Source: an uncultured Methanobrevibacter sp.
GTDB taxonomy: Archaea; Methanobacteriota; Methanobacteria; Methanobacteriales; Methanobacteriaceae
Reading direction: 5' to 3'
NCBI RefSeq assembly: GCF_946184425.1
Contig: NZ_CAMHFP010000016.1
Coordinates: 1 to 40,996 of the forward strand
DNA length: 40,996 nucleotides
Under the pieces are notes generated by a model. It searched no databases. It saw nothing but the letters and a program-made list of their open reading frames with translations, and was not told the DNA's origin. A program made the position numbers and the translations under genes. Shown piece after piece: positions 16,814-25,070 of this stretch. Position 1 is the stretch's first letter. Every line of letters begins with the position of its first letter.

Positions 16814-17219
16814 TGAACTACTCACATTATATTAATTAAGTCAGATTAACTTTAAAAATAAACGTTAAAATTAAAAAACAATTAAAATTAACCATTTAAA
16901 ATATTAACAATATAGCTATTTTTAAAGTCTAACAATTAATATTTTTTCATACTATTATTATATATATTTTATCTTTTATGGTTATTTTATAAAAAAAATA
17001 AATAAATTTCAATTATTAATAAAATTCTAAACGAAATCAATATTAAAATTGAATAAAATTAATTAAAAGACAATTAAATTTAAAAACAATAGATAAATAT
17101 ATTCCATAGATAAAAAATAACACTTATAAATAATTAAATATAAATATAAGTATTAATAAGTCGAATTACAAGACAAAGTTAATAAGATATGAAGTAAAAA
17201 GTATTACTGGAGTCGAAAT
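16814..17219. other. 406-base very AT-rich divergent intergenic region
   Basis: No ORF or RNA gene is evident. It must hold the promoter of the mreB unit (minus) and of archaetidylserine synthase (plus). Several TATA-like strings occur, for example TTATAAATA at about 17125-17133 on the plus strand. The motif AAAAATAGCTATA is present on the minus strand at 16911-16923, and AAATAGCTAT recurs twice in the rpl10e promoter region. GGAG at 17209-17212 is the Shine-Dalgarno of the plus gene. Confidence 0.4.
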
Positions 17220-17915
17220 ATGAAAATTGAAAGGACCAATATTCAAAGTTTTATAGCAATATCAGACATTATTTCATTGTTAAATATGAGTTCTGGATTT
17301 TTATCAATAATATGCTCAATCAACAATCATTTTGAATTATCAGCATTATTGCTGATTGCAGCAATTATATTTGACTCCATAGATGGTTGGGTAGCTCGAA
17401 AACTAAACAGAGATGATAGTTTAGGATTTGGAAAAAATATAGATTCTCTATCAGATATCGTATCCTTTGGTGTAGCACCTGCAATATTTATTTATACCTC
17501 AATTAACACCACATCAATGCCAATGCAGATACTTGTAATACTTGTTAGCTTATTAATTGTTATTTGCGGTGTTTTAAGATTAACTAGATATAATGTAATA
17601 TCAGACCACATTGAAACAAGCGATTTTATTGGATTTCCCATACCAGGAATCTCATTTATAGTTGCCACATTATATTTAAGCGGATTATATAACATATATT
17701 TGACATTATTATTAGTAGCATTAGTGTCAGTTCTAATGATCAGCAATGTTAAATACCCCAAATTTTCAAATCTGCCAGCAATTGCAATTTCTTGTATTTT
17801 GATAATCCTCATCATATTACCAGTCCCCACAATATTATACGGAGTTAATGTACCCGCTTTAATATTATTATTATTCTGTTTATACTACCTCATTATTAAT
17901 TTAATTAAAAAATGA
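17220..17915 (+). CDS. Archaetidylserine synthase (CDP-alcohol phosphatidyltransferase family)
   Basis: 231 residues, strongly hydrophobic with about six to seven membrane helices. The CDP-alcohol phosphatidyltransferase signature spans 52-79: D52, D55-G56, A59-R60, G71, D75 and D79, with the PssA-like continuation SLSDIVSFGVAPA. In this family such sequences transfer the archaetidyl group from CDP-archaeol to L-serine, making archaetidylserine in the membrane. The AR-to-G spacing is two residues longer than in bacterial PssA. Other alcohol acceptors are possible, but VSFGVAP favours serine. GGAG precedes the ATG. It may be transcribed with the following DUF515 and sortase genes. Confidence 0.88.
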   Translation: MKIERTNIQSFIAISDIISLLNMSSGFLSIICSINNHFELSALLLIAAIIFDSIDGWVARKLNRDDSLGFGKNIDSLSDIVSFGVAPAIFIYTSINTTSMPMQILVILVSLLIVICGVLRLTRYNVISDHIETSDFIGFPIPGISFIVATLYLSGLYNIYLTLLLVALVSVLMISNVKYPKFSNLPAIAISCILIILIILPVPTILYGVNVPALILLLFCLYYLIINLIKK

Positions 17916-17923
17916 GACCAATT

Positions 17924-17966
17924 TACTCCTATTAATTAAATTAACCATCAAAATTAAAAAGGAGTA
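17924..17966 (+). promoter_or_regulatory. Possible Shine-Dalgarno-sequestering pairing before the DUF515 gene
   Basis: TACTCCT (17924-17930) is exactly complementary to AGGAGTA (17960-17966), which contains the Shine-Dalgarno of the gene starting at 17973. The loop would be 29 bases, so stability is modest. Confidence 0.25.
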
Positions 17967-17972
17967 GTTAAA

Positions 17973-19127
17973 ATGAATAATAAAAAACCAAGAGATCCAT
18001 ATTCTAAAGGTTTTAAACAACCTGAAGAATTAAACAATATTTTACCAAAACCAAAACCGAAAGATGATGAATTATCACTATTGAAAAAATTTAATCATAA
18101 ACTTGGAGTTTACTTAAATCCCAGTGATACAAACATAAGTGAAAATGAAAAAAAGAGAAAAATTGGAGTAATAATAACCATTTTAATATTATTTACTTTA
18201 ATAATCTCAGCATACTATTTTTTAATTTATGAACCTACTCAGAAAGAATTATCTTTGGAAAAAACAACCAAATTAAACGAACTTCATGAATTATATACCG
18301 GAGCACTGGCCATATCCCCTAATGAAATGAATTTAGAAAATAAAATAAAAAATGGAAAAAATATTGAAGAAATTGAAATGATAGATATTTTAACTCCCGC
18401 TACAAAAGACTGGAAATCATATCATCAAAAGGCAATACACACAAACATAGATAAATATAACAGAACAATGGCTGTTTATTCAAATGAAAGTAAAAATGTC
18501 ATAATGTCACAAAATGATGCAATTAAAATTGTTAATGAAAATGATGCAACAATATTGTCCAAAATAAAATTTGAAAAACCGAACACCGTCTCTGTGCCTA
18601 TATTAGTTTCAAGACTTCAGGCCGGTGCAGGACTAGTGAACGTTGGAAGTATTGTGGACATATACACCAATTTAAATAATACTTATGATGAATTACCTTC
18701 AAACAACACCAATCCGGACATCAGCGGATGCACAGTTCTGTCTATTATGAGATATGAGGAAAATGGGGAAGTAGACTCTGAATATTCAAAATCAAAAATG
18801 AATGTGCACGGAAATATTACAAATCCTCAGGAAAATTCTAAAAAATTTTCTTCAAATGTTTTGGAGATGATTAAAGGAAGCATGATGAACGGATATAATG
18901 AAAAAGAAACATTTGAACTGCTTAAAAATTATGGAATCAAACTATCAAATTACGAAAGACAGATAAATTTAGGGGATTTGGATGCTCAATATATGCTCCT
19001 AATTGAAACACCTCAGGATAAAGTAAATTTTATGTTGAATAATATGGACAATATTGTGTTAACCATTCCGACAACCAATGCCCCCGACTGGATGATAAAT
19101 GAAATAAGTTCCACATATGCAAATTAA
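17973..19127 (+). CDS. DUF515-type single-pass membrane protein with SAF/CpaB-like segment
   Basis: 384 residues. A hydrophilic Lys/Pro-rich cytoplasmic N-terminus (1-63) is followed by one membrane helix (about 64-86) and a ~300-residue extracytoplasmic domain. The segment SVPILVSRLQAGAG-LVNVGSIVDIYT (about 207-232) resembles the SAF/RcpC repeat of CpaB pilus-assembly proteins, in which small beta domains bind carbohydrate-like ligands. I place it in the archaeal DUF515 family, whose function is unknown. GGAG lies seven bases before the ATG. The sortase gene follows 59 bases later, suggesting work at the cell surface. Confidence 0.7.
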   Translation: MNNKKPRDPYSKGFKQPEELNNILPKPKPKDDELSLLKKFNHKLGVYLNPSDTNISENEKKRKIGVIITILILFTLIISAYYFLIYEPTQKELSLEKTTKLNELHELYTGALAISPNEMNLENKIKNGKNIEEIEMIDILTPATKDWKSYHQKAIHTNIDKYNRTMAVYSNESKNVIMSQNDAIKIVNENDATILSKIKFEKPNTVSVPILVSRLQAGAGLVNVGSIVDIYTNLNNTYDELPSNNTNPDISGCTVLSIMRYEENGEVDSEYSKSKMNVHGNITNPQENSKKFSSNVLEMIKGSMMNGYNEKETFELLKNYGIKLSNYERQINLGDLDAQYMLLIETPQDKVNFMLNNMDNIVLTIPTTNAPDWMINEISSTYAN

Positions 19128-19186
19128 GAAAACTATATATAAAATTAATAAAAACTATTATTATTAGAATATAAAAAAGTGATAAT

Positions 19187-19909
19187 ATGAACAAACCAAG
19201 TATCATGACTATTATAGTCATAATTTGCATCCTAATAATAGGATTATATGCAATGGGAGAGGTTAACTATTTTTCATCTAAAATAAGTATTGAGAGAAAT
19301 ATTGAATCTCCAGTAATTGTAATTCCATCAATTGGTGTTCAAGAGAAAATTAATAATGAAACCCTTGATCAGGGCGTATTACATGAATTAAACTCATACA
19401 CTCCGGACAGTGGAGATGTGTTATTATTTGGACATAGAACCCTTCAGGGATCACCATTTTTAAGACTTAATGAACTTCATAACGGAGATTCATTCATTTT
19501 AGAATGGCCGGGTATTGGAGAGCTGAAATATAAAGTTATTAACACTACAATAGTTCCCGCAACATACCAACTCAGTGCACAGGAAGGAGGAAACAGTGCT
19601 TATTTAATTACATGTGACCCAATCGGTTCAACTGAAAATAGATTAATAATTCACGGAGAATTAAGTGAAACAAATCCAATAAATGATGCAATTCTTAAAA
19701 ACAATCCTCAAGAATCAAATGCATTAATCATAACTGCAATATTTTTAATTATTGGACTCGTATTTAGCTTTTTCTATCCTAAGGATAATAGAATTTACAT
19801 TTTAGCAACTATCCTAATTGTTTCCGCAATTTTATTTTATTGTTGCATCAATCCAATCCCATCCGGAATGATATATGATAAAATAATTTTCTTAAATGGA
19901 GGAATATAA
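19187..19909 (+). CDS. Sortase (bacterial-type cysteine transpeptidase) with C-terminal membrane helices
   Basis: 240 residues. An N-terminal membrane helix (6-24) precedes the sortase beta-barrel with the complete catalytic triad: H83 (LLFGHR), C143 (LITCDP) and R152 (ENRLIIHG). Two further membrane helices lie at about 179-197 and 203-222. Sortases cut a sorting motif and join surface proteins to the wall or to each other; methanogens with pseudomurein walls carry them, and their substrates are poorly defined. No protein with an obvious sorting signal is encoded in this window. The stop overlaps the ATG of mptD by one base (TAATG), so the two are translationally coupled despite unrelated roles. 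Confidence 0.9.
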   Translation: MNKPSIMTIIVIICILIIGLYAMGEVNYFSSKISIERNIESPVIVIPSIGVQEKINNETLDQGVLHELNSYTPDSGDVLLFGHRTLQGSPFLRLNELHNGDSFILEWPGIGELKYKVINTTIVPATYQLSAQEGGNSAYLITCDPIGSTENRLIIHGELSETNPINDAILKNNPQESNALIITAIFLIIGLVFSFFYPKDNRIYILATILIVSAILFYCCINPIPSGMIYDKIIFLNGGI

Positions 19910-20283
19910 TGGATGTAGATGAAAAGTATTTTTCAAACATTACAAAAAGAGAAAGAGCTATATTTGAAGGTGCAATAAGTATGGGTGCATTATTCCACCA
20001 ATTCGTTGGAACTCCAGTAAATAAAAATTCCAAAAAAAGTCTAGAAACAAGCATGGAAGAATCCTTAAAATTGCAACCTGCAATTGATGACGTTGAAGTT
20101 GAAATTAGATTCGATAAACTAGAAGAATCCATGACCGAATTTGACTATACTTCACTTACAGGAGATATGCTGGACGTTAGGATATTTACAAAGGTGGACA
20201 ATGTTAAGGCAACAATACGTATAGAATTTATTGAAGAACTTAACTACCCATTGATGTATGTGGAAAATATAGAAGAATCATAG
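19909..20283 (+). CDS. mptD: Archaeal dihydroneopterin aldolase
   Basis: 124 residues, matching the archaeal MptD family (PF04038-type, formerly DUF381). It cleaves 7,8-dihydroneopterin to 6-hydroxymethyl-dihydropterin and glycolaldehyde on the way to methanopterin. The family stretch is RERAIFEGAISMGALFHQFVG near residues 14-34, followed by GTPV. The ATG overlaps the sortase stop and GGAGG lies upstream. It ends exactly where the convergent mfnA begins its stop codon (no intervening base). Unrelated to bacterial FolB. Confidence 0.85.
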   Translation: MDVDEKYFSNITKRERAIFEGAISMGALFHQFVGTPVNKNSKKSLETSMEESLKLQPAIDDVEVEIRFDKLEESMTEFDYTSLTGDMLDVRIFTKVDNVKATIRIEFIEELNYPLMYVENIEES

Positions 20284-21441
20284 TTAGTAGATTTTTTCCA
20301 AATCTTCTAACAATTCTTTTAAATGACTTTTTTTAATATGATTCATCAACACTATACGAATCGCAATAGGACATTTGGCAACAGAAACTTTCCAACCTAA
20401 TTCATCTAATTTTTTTGCAAAATCATGAGCTTCAATATTTGGATGGTTAAACGCCAAAATATTTAATTCAGGCTCACAGACAACATCATATCCAATGTTT
20501 TCCAAACCTTCCTTTAAAAAATAAGTATTTTCCATTAAATTTTGAGCAATTTTGGAATAACCCTTTTTACCGAAATATTTCATGATTGCATAAGTAGCTG
20601 CTGAAGAAGCACCTAAACGAGTTCCGACAATAGTTGATTGAGTTTTAACTGTTAAATATGGTGAATCAATAGCCATTACCTGCAAATATTCTTTTTTTCT
20701 GAATATAATCCCCCCAGCAGGAATAGGTGCCAAACCCATTTTATGCGGATCGACAGTGATTGAACAAACCCCTTCCAATGAAAAATCAAAAACGGGCAAT
20801 TCATAACCGGCTTCCTTTAAAAAAGGAATTGAAAATCCTCCAAATGCAGCATCAACATGAAAATAAATATTATTTTCATGAGCGATTTTGGAAATTTCTT
20901 CTATAGGATCAATCAAACCTAATTCGGTTGTTCCGGCTATAGCCACAATAGCTACAGTATTCTCTGAAATAGCATTTTTAACTGATTCAACATTAATCCT
21001 AAAATCATCACCCAATTCAGCTTCCACAATTTTTAAATTAAGCATGTCCGCTGCTTTTTTAAATGAAAAATGGGCAGAATCAGGAATGATTATTTCCCCA
21101 TCAACGATGCCCTTATATTTTCGGGCATGATTTCTGGCAGCGCGAATAGCCATGAGGTTGGCTTCAGTACCTCCAGTGACAATATTACCATAAGGTTTTT
21201 CAAGAGATAACAAATTACCAATAAACTTTATTACATCATTTTCAATATGTTTAGTTCCTTTAAATAAACCAGGATCCCCTAAATTAGTATCTAAAAACTT
21301 ACAATAAACTTCCTTAGCAAATGGATGTGCTTCAGTACACATTGAACCTAAAATCCTTCCATCAGCGTAATTATAATCTAATTTATGTAACTCCATTAAT
21401 TCATTTAAAATAATTTCCTTGTCTATTGGTTCATCTTGCAT
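20284..21441 (-). CDS. mfnA: L-tyrosine decarboxylase (methanofuran biosynthesis)
   Basis: 385 residues, PLP-dependent group II decarboxylase. The PLP lysine is K234 in [15 protein letters not shown]; the cofactor-binding HVDAAFGG (195-202) and [15 protein letters not shown] (90-104) are intact. In methanogens MfnA decarboxylates tyrosine to tyramine, the first dedicated step of methanofuran synthesis; some homologues also act on aspartate to give beta-alanine for coenzyme A. It is a single gene between mptD (convergent) and ppsA. Confidence 0.95.
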   Translation of the reverse strand: MQDEPIDKEIILNELMELHKLDYNYADGRILGSMCTEAHPFAKEVYCKFLDTNLGDPGLFKGTKHIENDVIKFIGNLLSLEKPYGNIVTGGTEANLMAIRAARNHARKYKGIVDGEIIIPDSAHFSFKKAADMLNLKIVEAELGDDFRINVESVKNAISENTVAIVAIAGTTELGLIDPIEEISKIAHENNIYFHVDAAFGGFSIPFLKEAGYELPVFDFSLEGVCSITVDPHKMGLAPIPAGGIIFRKKEYLQVMAIDSPYLTVKTQSTIVGTRLGASSAATYAIMKYFGKKGYSKIAQNLMENTYFLKEGLENIGYDVVCEPELNILAFNHPNIEAHDFAKKLDELGWKVSVAKCPIAIRIVLMNHIKKSHLKELLEDLEKIY

Positions 21442-21472
21442 AAAATAACCTATGAGAATAAATAATCTAAAT

Positions 21473-21505
21473 AAAAATAAAAAAAAGAAAGAATAAAATT
21501 ATTCT
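21473..21505 (-). terminator. Hairpin terminator overlapping the ppsA stop codon
   Basis: AGAATA and TATTCT pair over 6 bp with a 4-base loop (21490-21505), followed on the minus strand by a T-rich tract including T8. The TAA stop (21501-21499) is in the hairpin. Confidence 0.55.
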
Positions 21506-23778
21506 AAACGTTTACGAGCAGCGTCGAGAATAATTTTTTGTTCAGCTCTAGCAACAGTTTTTCTAACTTCTGCTACTGCATCAGTATTTGAAGATACACT
21601 AGTGATTCCAAATCCAACAAGTTTTTCAACAATATGAGGAACACTGCCTGCTTGACCACAAATACTGCAGGTAACTCCTGCTTCAACACATTTTTTAATG
21701 GTTCTTTCAATTAATTTCATTACCGCAGGATGTTCTTCAGTATAATGTTTAGCTACAAATTCATTGTTTCTGTCAACCGCAAGAGTGTATTGGGTCAAGT
21801 CATTTGTACCTAAACTTACAAAGTCAATACCTACATCAATATAATCTTCAATAGTTAAAGCTGCAGCAGGAATTTCCACCATCATACCAAAGTCAACATC
21901 TTTGTGAGGTTCTAAACCTACTTCAGAACAAAGTGCTTTAGCTTGTCTGAGTTCATCAGGACTTTGAGATAATGGAATCATTATTCCAATGTTAGTGTAA
22001 CCTTGTTCATGTAATTTTTTAATAGCCTTGAATTCACATTTGAGAATTTCAGGTTGGTCTAATTCTCTTCTAATTCCTCTCCAACCAAGCATTGGGTTGT
22101 GTTCTTCAGGTTCGTTTTCTCCACCTTCCAAAGTAATGAATTCATCAGTAGGAGCATCTAAAGTTCTATACCATACTGGTTTTGGATAAAATTCATCAGC
22201 TACAATCATGACGTTTTCTGCAATGGTATCAATTAATTCATCTTCTTTTCCATCAGCAATGAATTTTCCAGGGTGAATACCTGCAGTCAACATTAAATGT
22301 TCTGTCCTTAAAAGTCCGACACCATCAGCACCAGTAGCTGCAGCCTTAGCTGCTGCTTCAGGCATACTTACATTTGCTTTTACTTCAGTTACAGTAATTA
22401 ATGGAGCTGCTTCAACACTTACACCAGCAACCGGAGCAGATGCATCTTCAGTTTTTGAAATTCCTTCAAATACTAAACCTTTTTTACCATCTAAAGTAAC
22501 ACCAGAATTTTCTTCTAAAGTTGCTGTAGCATCACCGGTTCCCACTACACAAGGAATACCGAGTTCACGAGAAATGATGGATGCATGGCAAGTTACTCCA
22601 CCTTCATCAGTTACAATACCACTTGCTCTTCTCATAGCTGGAACCATATCAGGAGTGGTCATGGTTGTAACCATTATGTCACCATCTTTGATTTTATCTA
22701 ATTCATCAATATCTAAAACAATTTTAACCTTACCTGAAGCCATACCAGGACTTGCACCAAGACCCCTTACAAGAACATCGCCTAAATCAGATGATTCACT
22801 TCCTTCATCCACATCAACATCACCTAAAGTAGTTATAGGCCTTGCTTGCAATAAGAACAAATTATTTCTTTCAAAAGCCCATTCAGTATCCATTGGTTCA
22901 CCATAATGAGCTTGAACCCTTTTACCCATTTCAGTTAATTCAATTAGCTCTTCATCAGACAATACCCTTTCTTTTCTTTTTTCTTCAGGAACATCAACTT
23001 TCACACTAGTACCATTTTCATCATTAGTGTACATGACTTTTTTATCACTGATTGTGACATTGACAATTTCATTGTCTTTTTTATCAACTTGATAGTTATC
23101 AGGAGTTACATCTCCAGATACAACTGCTTCACCAAGTCCCCAAGATCCTTCAATCAATGCAATTTCTTCACCAGTTGATGGATTAACTGTAAACATTACT
23201 CCTGCTTTATCAGCATTAGCCATTTTTTGAACAACAACCGCGATATATACTTTAGAATGTTCAAAATTATTTTCTTCTCTGTAGAAAATAGCTCTAGCTT
23301 CAAATAAAGAAGCCCAACATTTTCTGATGTATTCAATTACTTCTTCATCACCTGAAACATGCAAGAAAGTATCTTGTTGACCTGCAAATGAAGCTTCAGG
23401 CAAATCTTCAGCAGTGGCTGAAGAACGTATAGCAACATCAGTGTCATCTTCACCAACTCTTTGACAAAGTTGATTGTAAGCTTCAAGAATTAATACAATC
23501 ATATCTTCTGGAATAGGAGCTTCATTAATGATTGTTTTAATTTCTTCAGCAGCAGCTTGAAGAGCTTTTGTATCATTAATATCAATTTCTTCAAGAATAC
23601 TCATGACCTTATCATTAATTCCGGCTTCATCCATAAATTTTTCATAAGCTTGCGCAGTTACTACAAAACCTGGCGGTACTGGAATGCCTGCTTGAGTTAA
23701 TTCACCCAAATTAGCACCTTTTCCACCTGCAATCCCAATATCAGATTTACTTAAATCCTCAAATTTTATAACATACAT
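21499..23778 (-). CDS. ppsA: Phosphoenolpyruvate synthase
   Basis: 759 residues, usual length. It converts pyruvate, ATP and water to phosphoenolpyruvate, AMP and phosphate, feeding gluconeogenesis from CO2-derived pyruvate. Domains in order: N-terminal ATP-grasp (GGKGANLGEL at 18-27, AIRSSATAEDLPEASFAGQQD), the swivelling phosphohistidine domain with H398 in GGVTCHASI, and the C-terminal PEP-binding barrel (GVGLLRTEHL, FVSLGTNDLTQY, catalytic Cys region CSICGQAGS). AGAGGT lies before the ATG. It appears monocistronic, bounded by its own TATA box and terminator. Confidence 0.97.
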   Translation of the reverse strand: MYVIKFEDLSKSDIGIAGGKGANLGELTQAGIPVPPGFVVTAQAYEKFMDEAGINDKVMSILEEIDINDTKALQAAAEEIKTIINEAPIPEDMIVLILEAYNQLCQRVGEDDTDVAIRSSATAEDLPEASFAGQQDTFLHVSGDEEVIEYIRKCWASLFEARAIFYREENNFEHSKVYIAVVVQKMANADKAGVMFTVNPSTGEEIALIEGSWGLGEAVVSGDVTPDNYQVDKKDNEIVNVTISDKKVMYTNDENGTSVKVDVPEEKRKERVLSDEELIELTEMGKRVQAHYGEPMDTEWAFERNNLFLLQARPITTLGDVDVDEGSESSDLGDVLVRGLGASPGMASGKVKIVLDIDELDKIKDGDIMVTTMTTPDMVPAMRRASGIVTDEGGVTCHASIISRELGIPCVVGTGDATATLEENSGVTLDGKKGLVFEGISKTEDASAPVAGVSVEAAPLITVTEVKANVSMPEAAAKAAATGADGVGLLRTEHLMLTAGIHPGKFIADGKEDELIDTIAENVMIVADEFYPKPVWYRTLDAPTDEFITLEGGENEPEEHNPMLGWRGIRRELDQPEILKCEFKAIKKLHEQGYTNIGIMIPLSQSPDELRQAKALCSEVGLEPHKDVDFGMMVEIPAAALTIEDYIDVGIDFVSLGTNDLTQYTLAVDRNNEFVAKHYTEEHPAVMKLIERTIKKCVEAGVTCSICGQAGSVPHIVEKLVGFGITSVSSNTDAVAEVRKTVARAEQKIILDAARKRLE

Positions 23779-23839
23779 GAAATATAACCTCTTGGATTAA
23801 AAATATATCACATTGACATAATAAAATAGCCAATATTAT

Positions 23840-23853
23840 TTTTATATATAATT
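23840..23853 (-). promoter_or_regulatory. TATA box candidate for ppsA
   Basis: The minus strand reads TTATATATAAAAA about 65-75 bases upstream of the ATG, which predicts a leader of some 40 bases. Confidence 0.5.
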
Positions 23854-23924
23854 TTCAATGTTTAAATATTTAATGAAATAAATCAGAAAAAATAGTAAAA
23901 AAATAAAAAGTATAAAAAAAGTAG

Positions 23925-23959
23925 AAAAAAAAGTTAGTTAAAAAAATCTATTTAACTAA
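23925..23959 (-). terminator. Hairpin terminator overlapping the rpl10e stop codon
   Basis: On the minus strand TTAGTTAAA (23959-23951) pairs with TTTAACTAA (23942-23934) over 9 bp; the 8-base loop holds the TAG stop (23950-23948). C and T8 follow, then more T-runs to about 23885. Confidence 0.65.
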
Positions 23960-24430
23960 ATCTTGACCTTTGTCGACAACAATTTTACATGGAACTGGTA
24001 TTTTCATACCTGCTCTTTTTAATGCGACTTTAGCTTCTTCAAAGTTCTTTTTTTGACAATCAATAGTGATGATTCTTTGATCTTTTTTAACAATAGCTTC
24101 AACACTAATTGGTTTACCAAAAGCGTTTCTCATACCACTTTGTACCCTATCCGCACCTGCACCAGTTGCCATTGGGTTTTCTCTTACGATTTGATGTGGG
24201 TAAACTCTTAATTTCAAGTGATAACCCATTCTTCCAGCAGCCCTTTGCATTAATCTGTTAGAAGCAATCCTTGCAGCTTCTAAAGAATTGTGTCTAATTT
24301 GAGCCGGTTTTTTAACAGCTAAACTTACGGAAACCGGAAATTCATCTTTTAAGTTTCCCATATCATACTGTACGATTCTTGAATTTGGTGTTTTTCTAAT
24401 ATAATCTCTTCTAGTATAAGCACGAACCAT
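23948..24430 (-). CDS. rpl10e: Large ribosomal subunit protein L10e (uL16)
   Basis: 160 residues, full length. The archaeal/eukaryotic counterpart of bacterial L16, sitting near the peptidyl-transferase centre and the tRNA acceptor arm. The sequence is unmistakable: [38 protein letters not shown], and [23 protein letters not shown] precedes the ATG. The gene stands alone, outside the ribosomal protein clusters, with its own repeat-containing promoter region and terminator. Confidence 0.98.
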   Translation of the reverse strand: MVRAYTRRDYIRKTPNSRIVQYDMGNLKDEFPVSVSLAVKKPAQIRHNSLEAARIASNRLMQRAAGRMGYHLKLRVYPHQIVRENPMATGAGADRVQSGMRNAFGKPISVEAIVKKDQRIITIDCQKKNFEEAKVALKRAGMKIPVPCKIVVDKGQDLVK

Positions 24431-24453
24431 TATTATTCCTCCGAAATAAACAT

Positions 24454-24530
24454 AACATGTTTAACATGTTTTAATTAAAAAAATAGCTATGAATAAATGA
24501 AATTGAAAATAGCTATATGTAAATTATATA
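24454..24530 (-). promoter_or_regulatory. rpl10e promoter and repeat-containing leader
   Basis: A TATA-like TATATAATTT (minus) lies at 24530-24521. Near the predicted start are two identical AAATAGCTAT boxes (24481-24490 and 24507-24516, plus-strand reading). Closer to the gene two copies of the palindrome AACATGTT (24454-24461 and 24463-24470) are separated by a single T. Confidence 0.4.
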
Positions 24531-24651
24531 TCGTAATATAATAGAATACTTAAATATATTGATTTAGTTATTAATAAAGGTTACCATATTTTTAAAATTT
24601 ATGACAAAAATATTTTAAAATAAAATAACATATTTATATTATAGTGATATT

Positions 24652-24888
24652 ATGAAAATATCTGGAAAAATAACATTCAATTATAAAAATGAAAAAAACG
24701 CCAAACTCATATATGATAGTTTGGAAGTGGATAATGAAGATTATCTCAAATCAAATTTATCAAACAATAAAATTAACTATGAAATTACTTCAAAAAATCT
24801 CGGAAGTTTCCTAACAACAGCAGATGATTTAATAGCTTCCGAAATAGTGTCCGAAAAAATTATTGGAAACACCGAAAAAGATAATTAG
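24652..24888 (+). CDS. pcc1: KEOPS complex subunit Pcc1
   Basis: 78 residues, the size of archaeal Pcc1. KEOPS adds the threonylcarbamoyl group of t6A37 to ANN-decoding tRNAs; Pcc1 is the dimerisation subunit that binds Kae1. Family features are the N-terminal strand, AKLIYDSLEVDNEDYL, and the C-terminal helix with SKNLGSFLTTADDLIASEIV. GTGATATT just before the ATG is a plausible Shine-Dalgarno. Other KEOPS genes are not in the window. A T8 tract follows at 24930-24937. Confidence 0.85.
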   Translation: MKISGKITFNYKNEKNAKLIYDSLEVDNEDYLKSNLSNNKINYEITSKNLGSFLTTADDLIASEIVSEKIIGNTEKDN

Positions 24889-25005
24889 ATAACTTTCAAG
24901 TTTTCAAATAACATTAAAAAAATATCTTCTTTTTTTTACAAACATTTAATCAAATAAAAAAAAAATTATTACCAGATTTCTATAAAAAAAGCCCATAATA
25001 GCAAG

Positions 25006-25016
25006 TTTTATATAAA
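25006..25016 (+). promoter_or_regulatory. TATA box candidate for the B-box protein gene
   Basis: TTTTATATAAA lies about 60 bases before the ATG at 25071, predicting a start near 25037 and a leader of about 35 bases with GAGAGAGTG as a weak Shine-Dalgarno. Confidence 0.5.
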
Positions 25017-25070
25017 TAAAAAAAAAGATATTAAAATATTATTTTAATTAAATTGAGAGAGTGTTTAAAT

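Noticed and set aside
20284-20310. Hairpin AGATTT/AAATCT near the mfnA end as a terminator
   Set aside because: It lies inside the coding end and is not followed by a U-tract; the convergent gene occupies the sequence.
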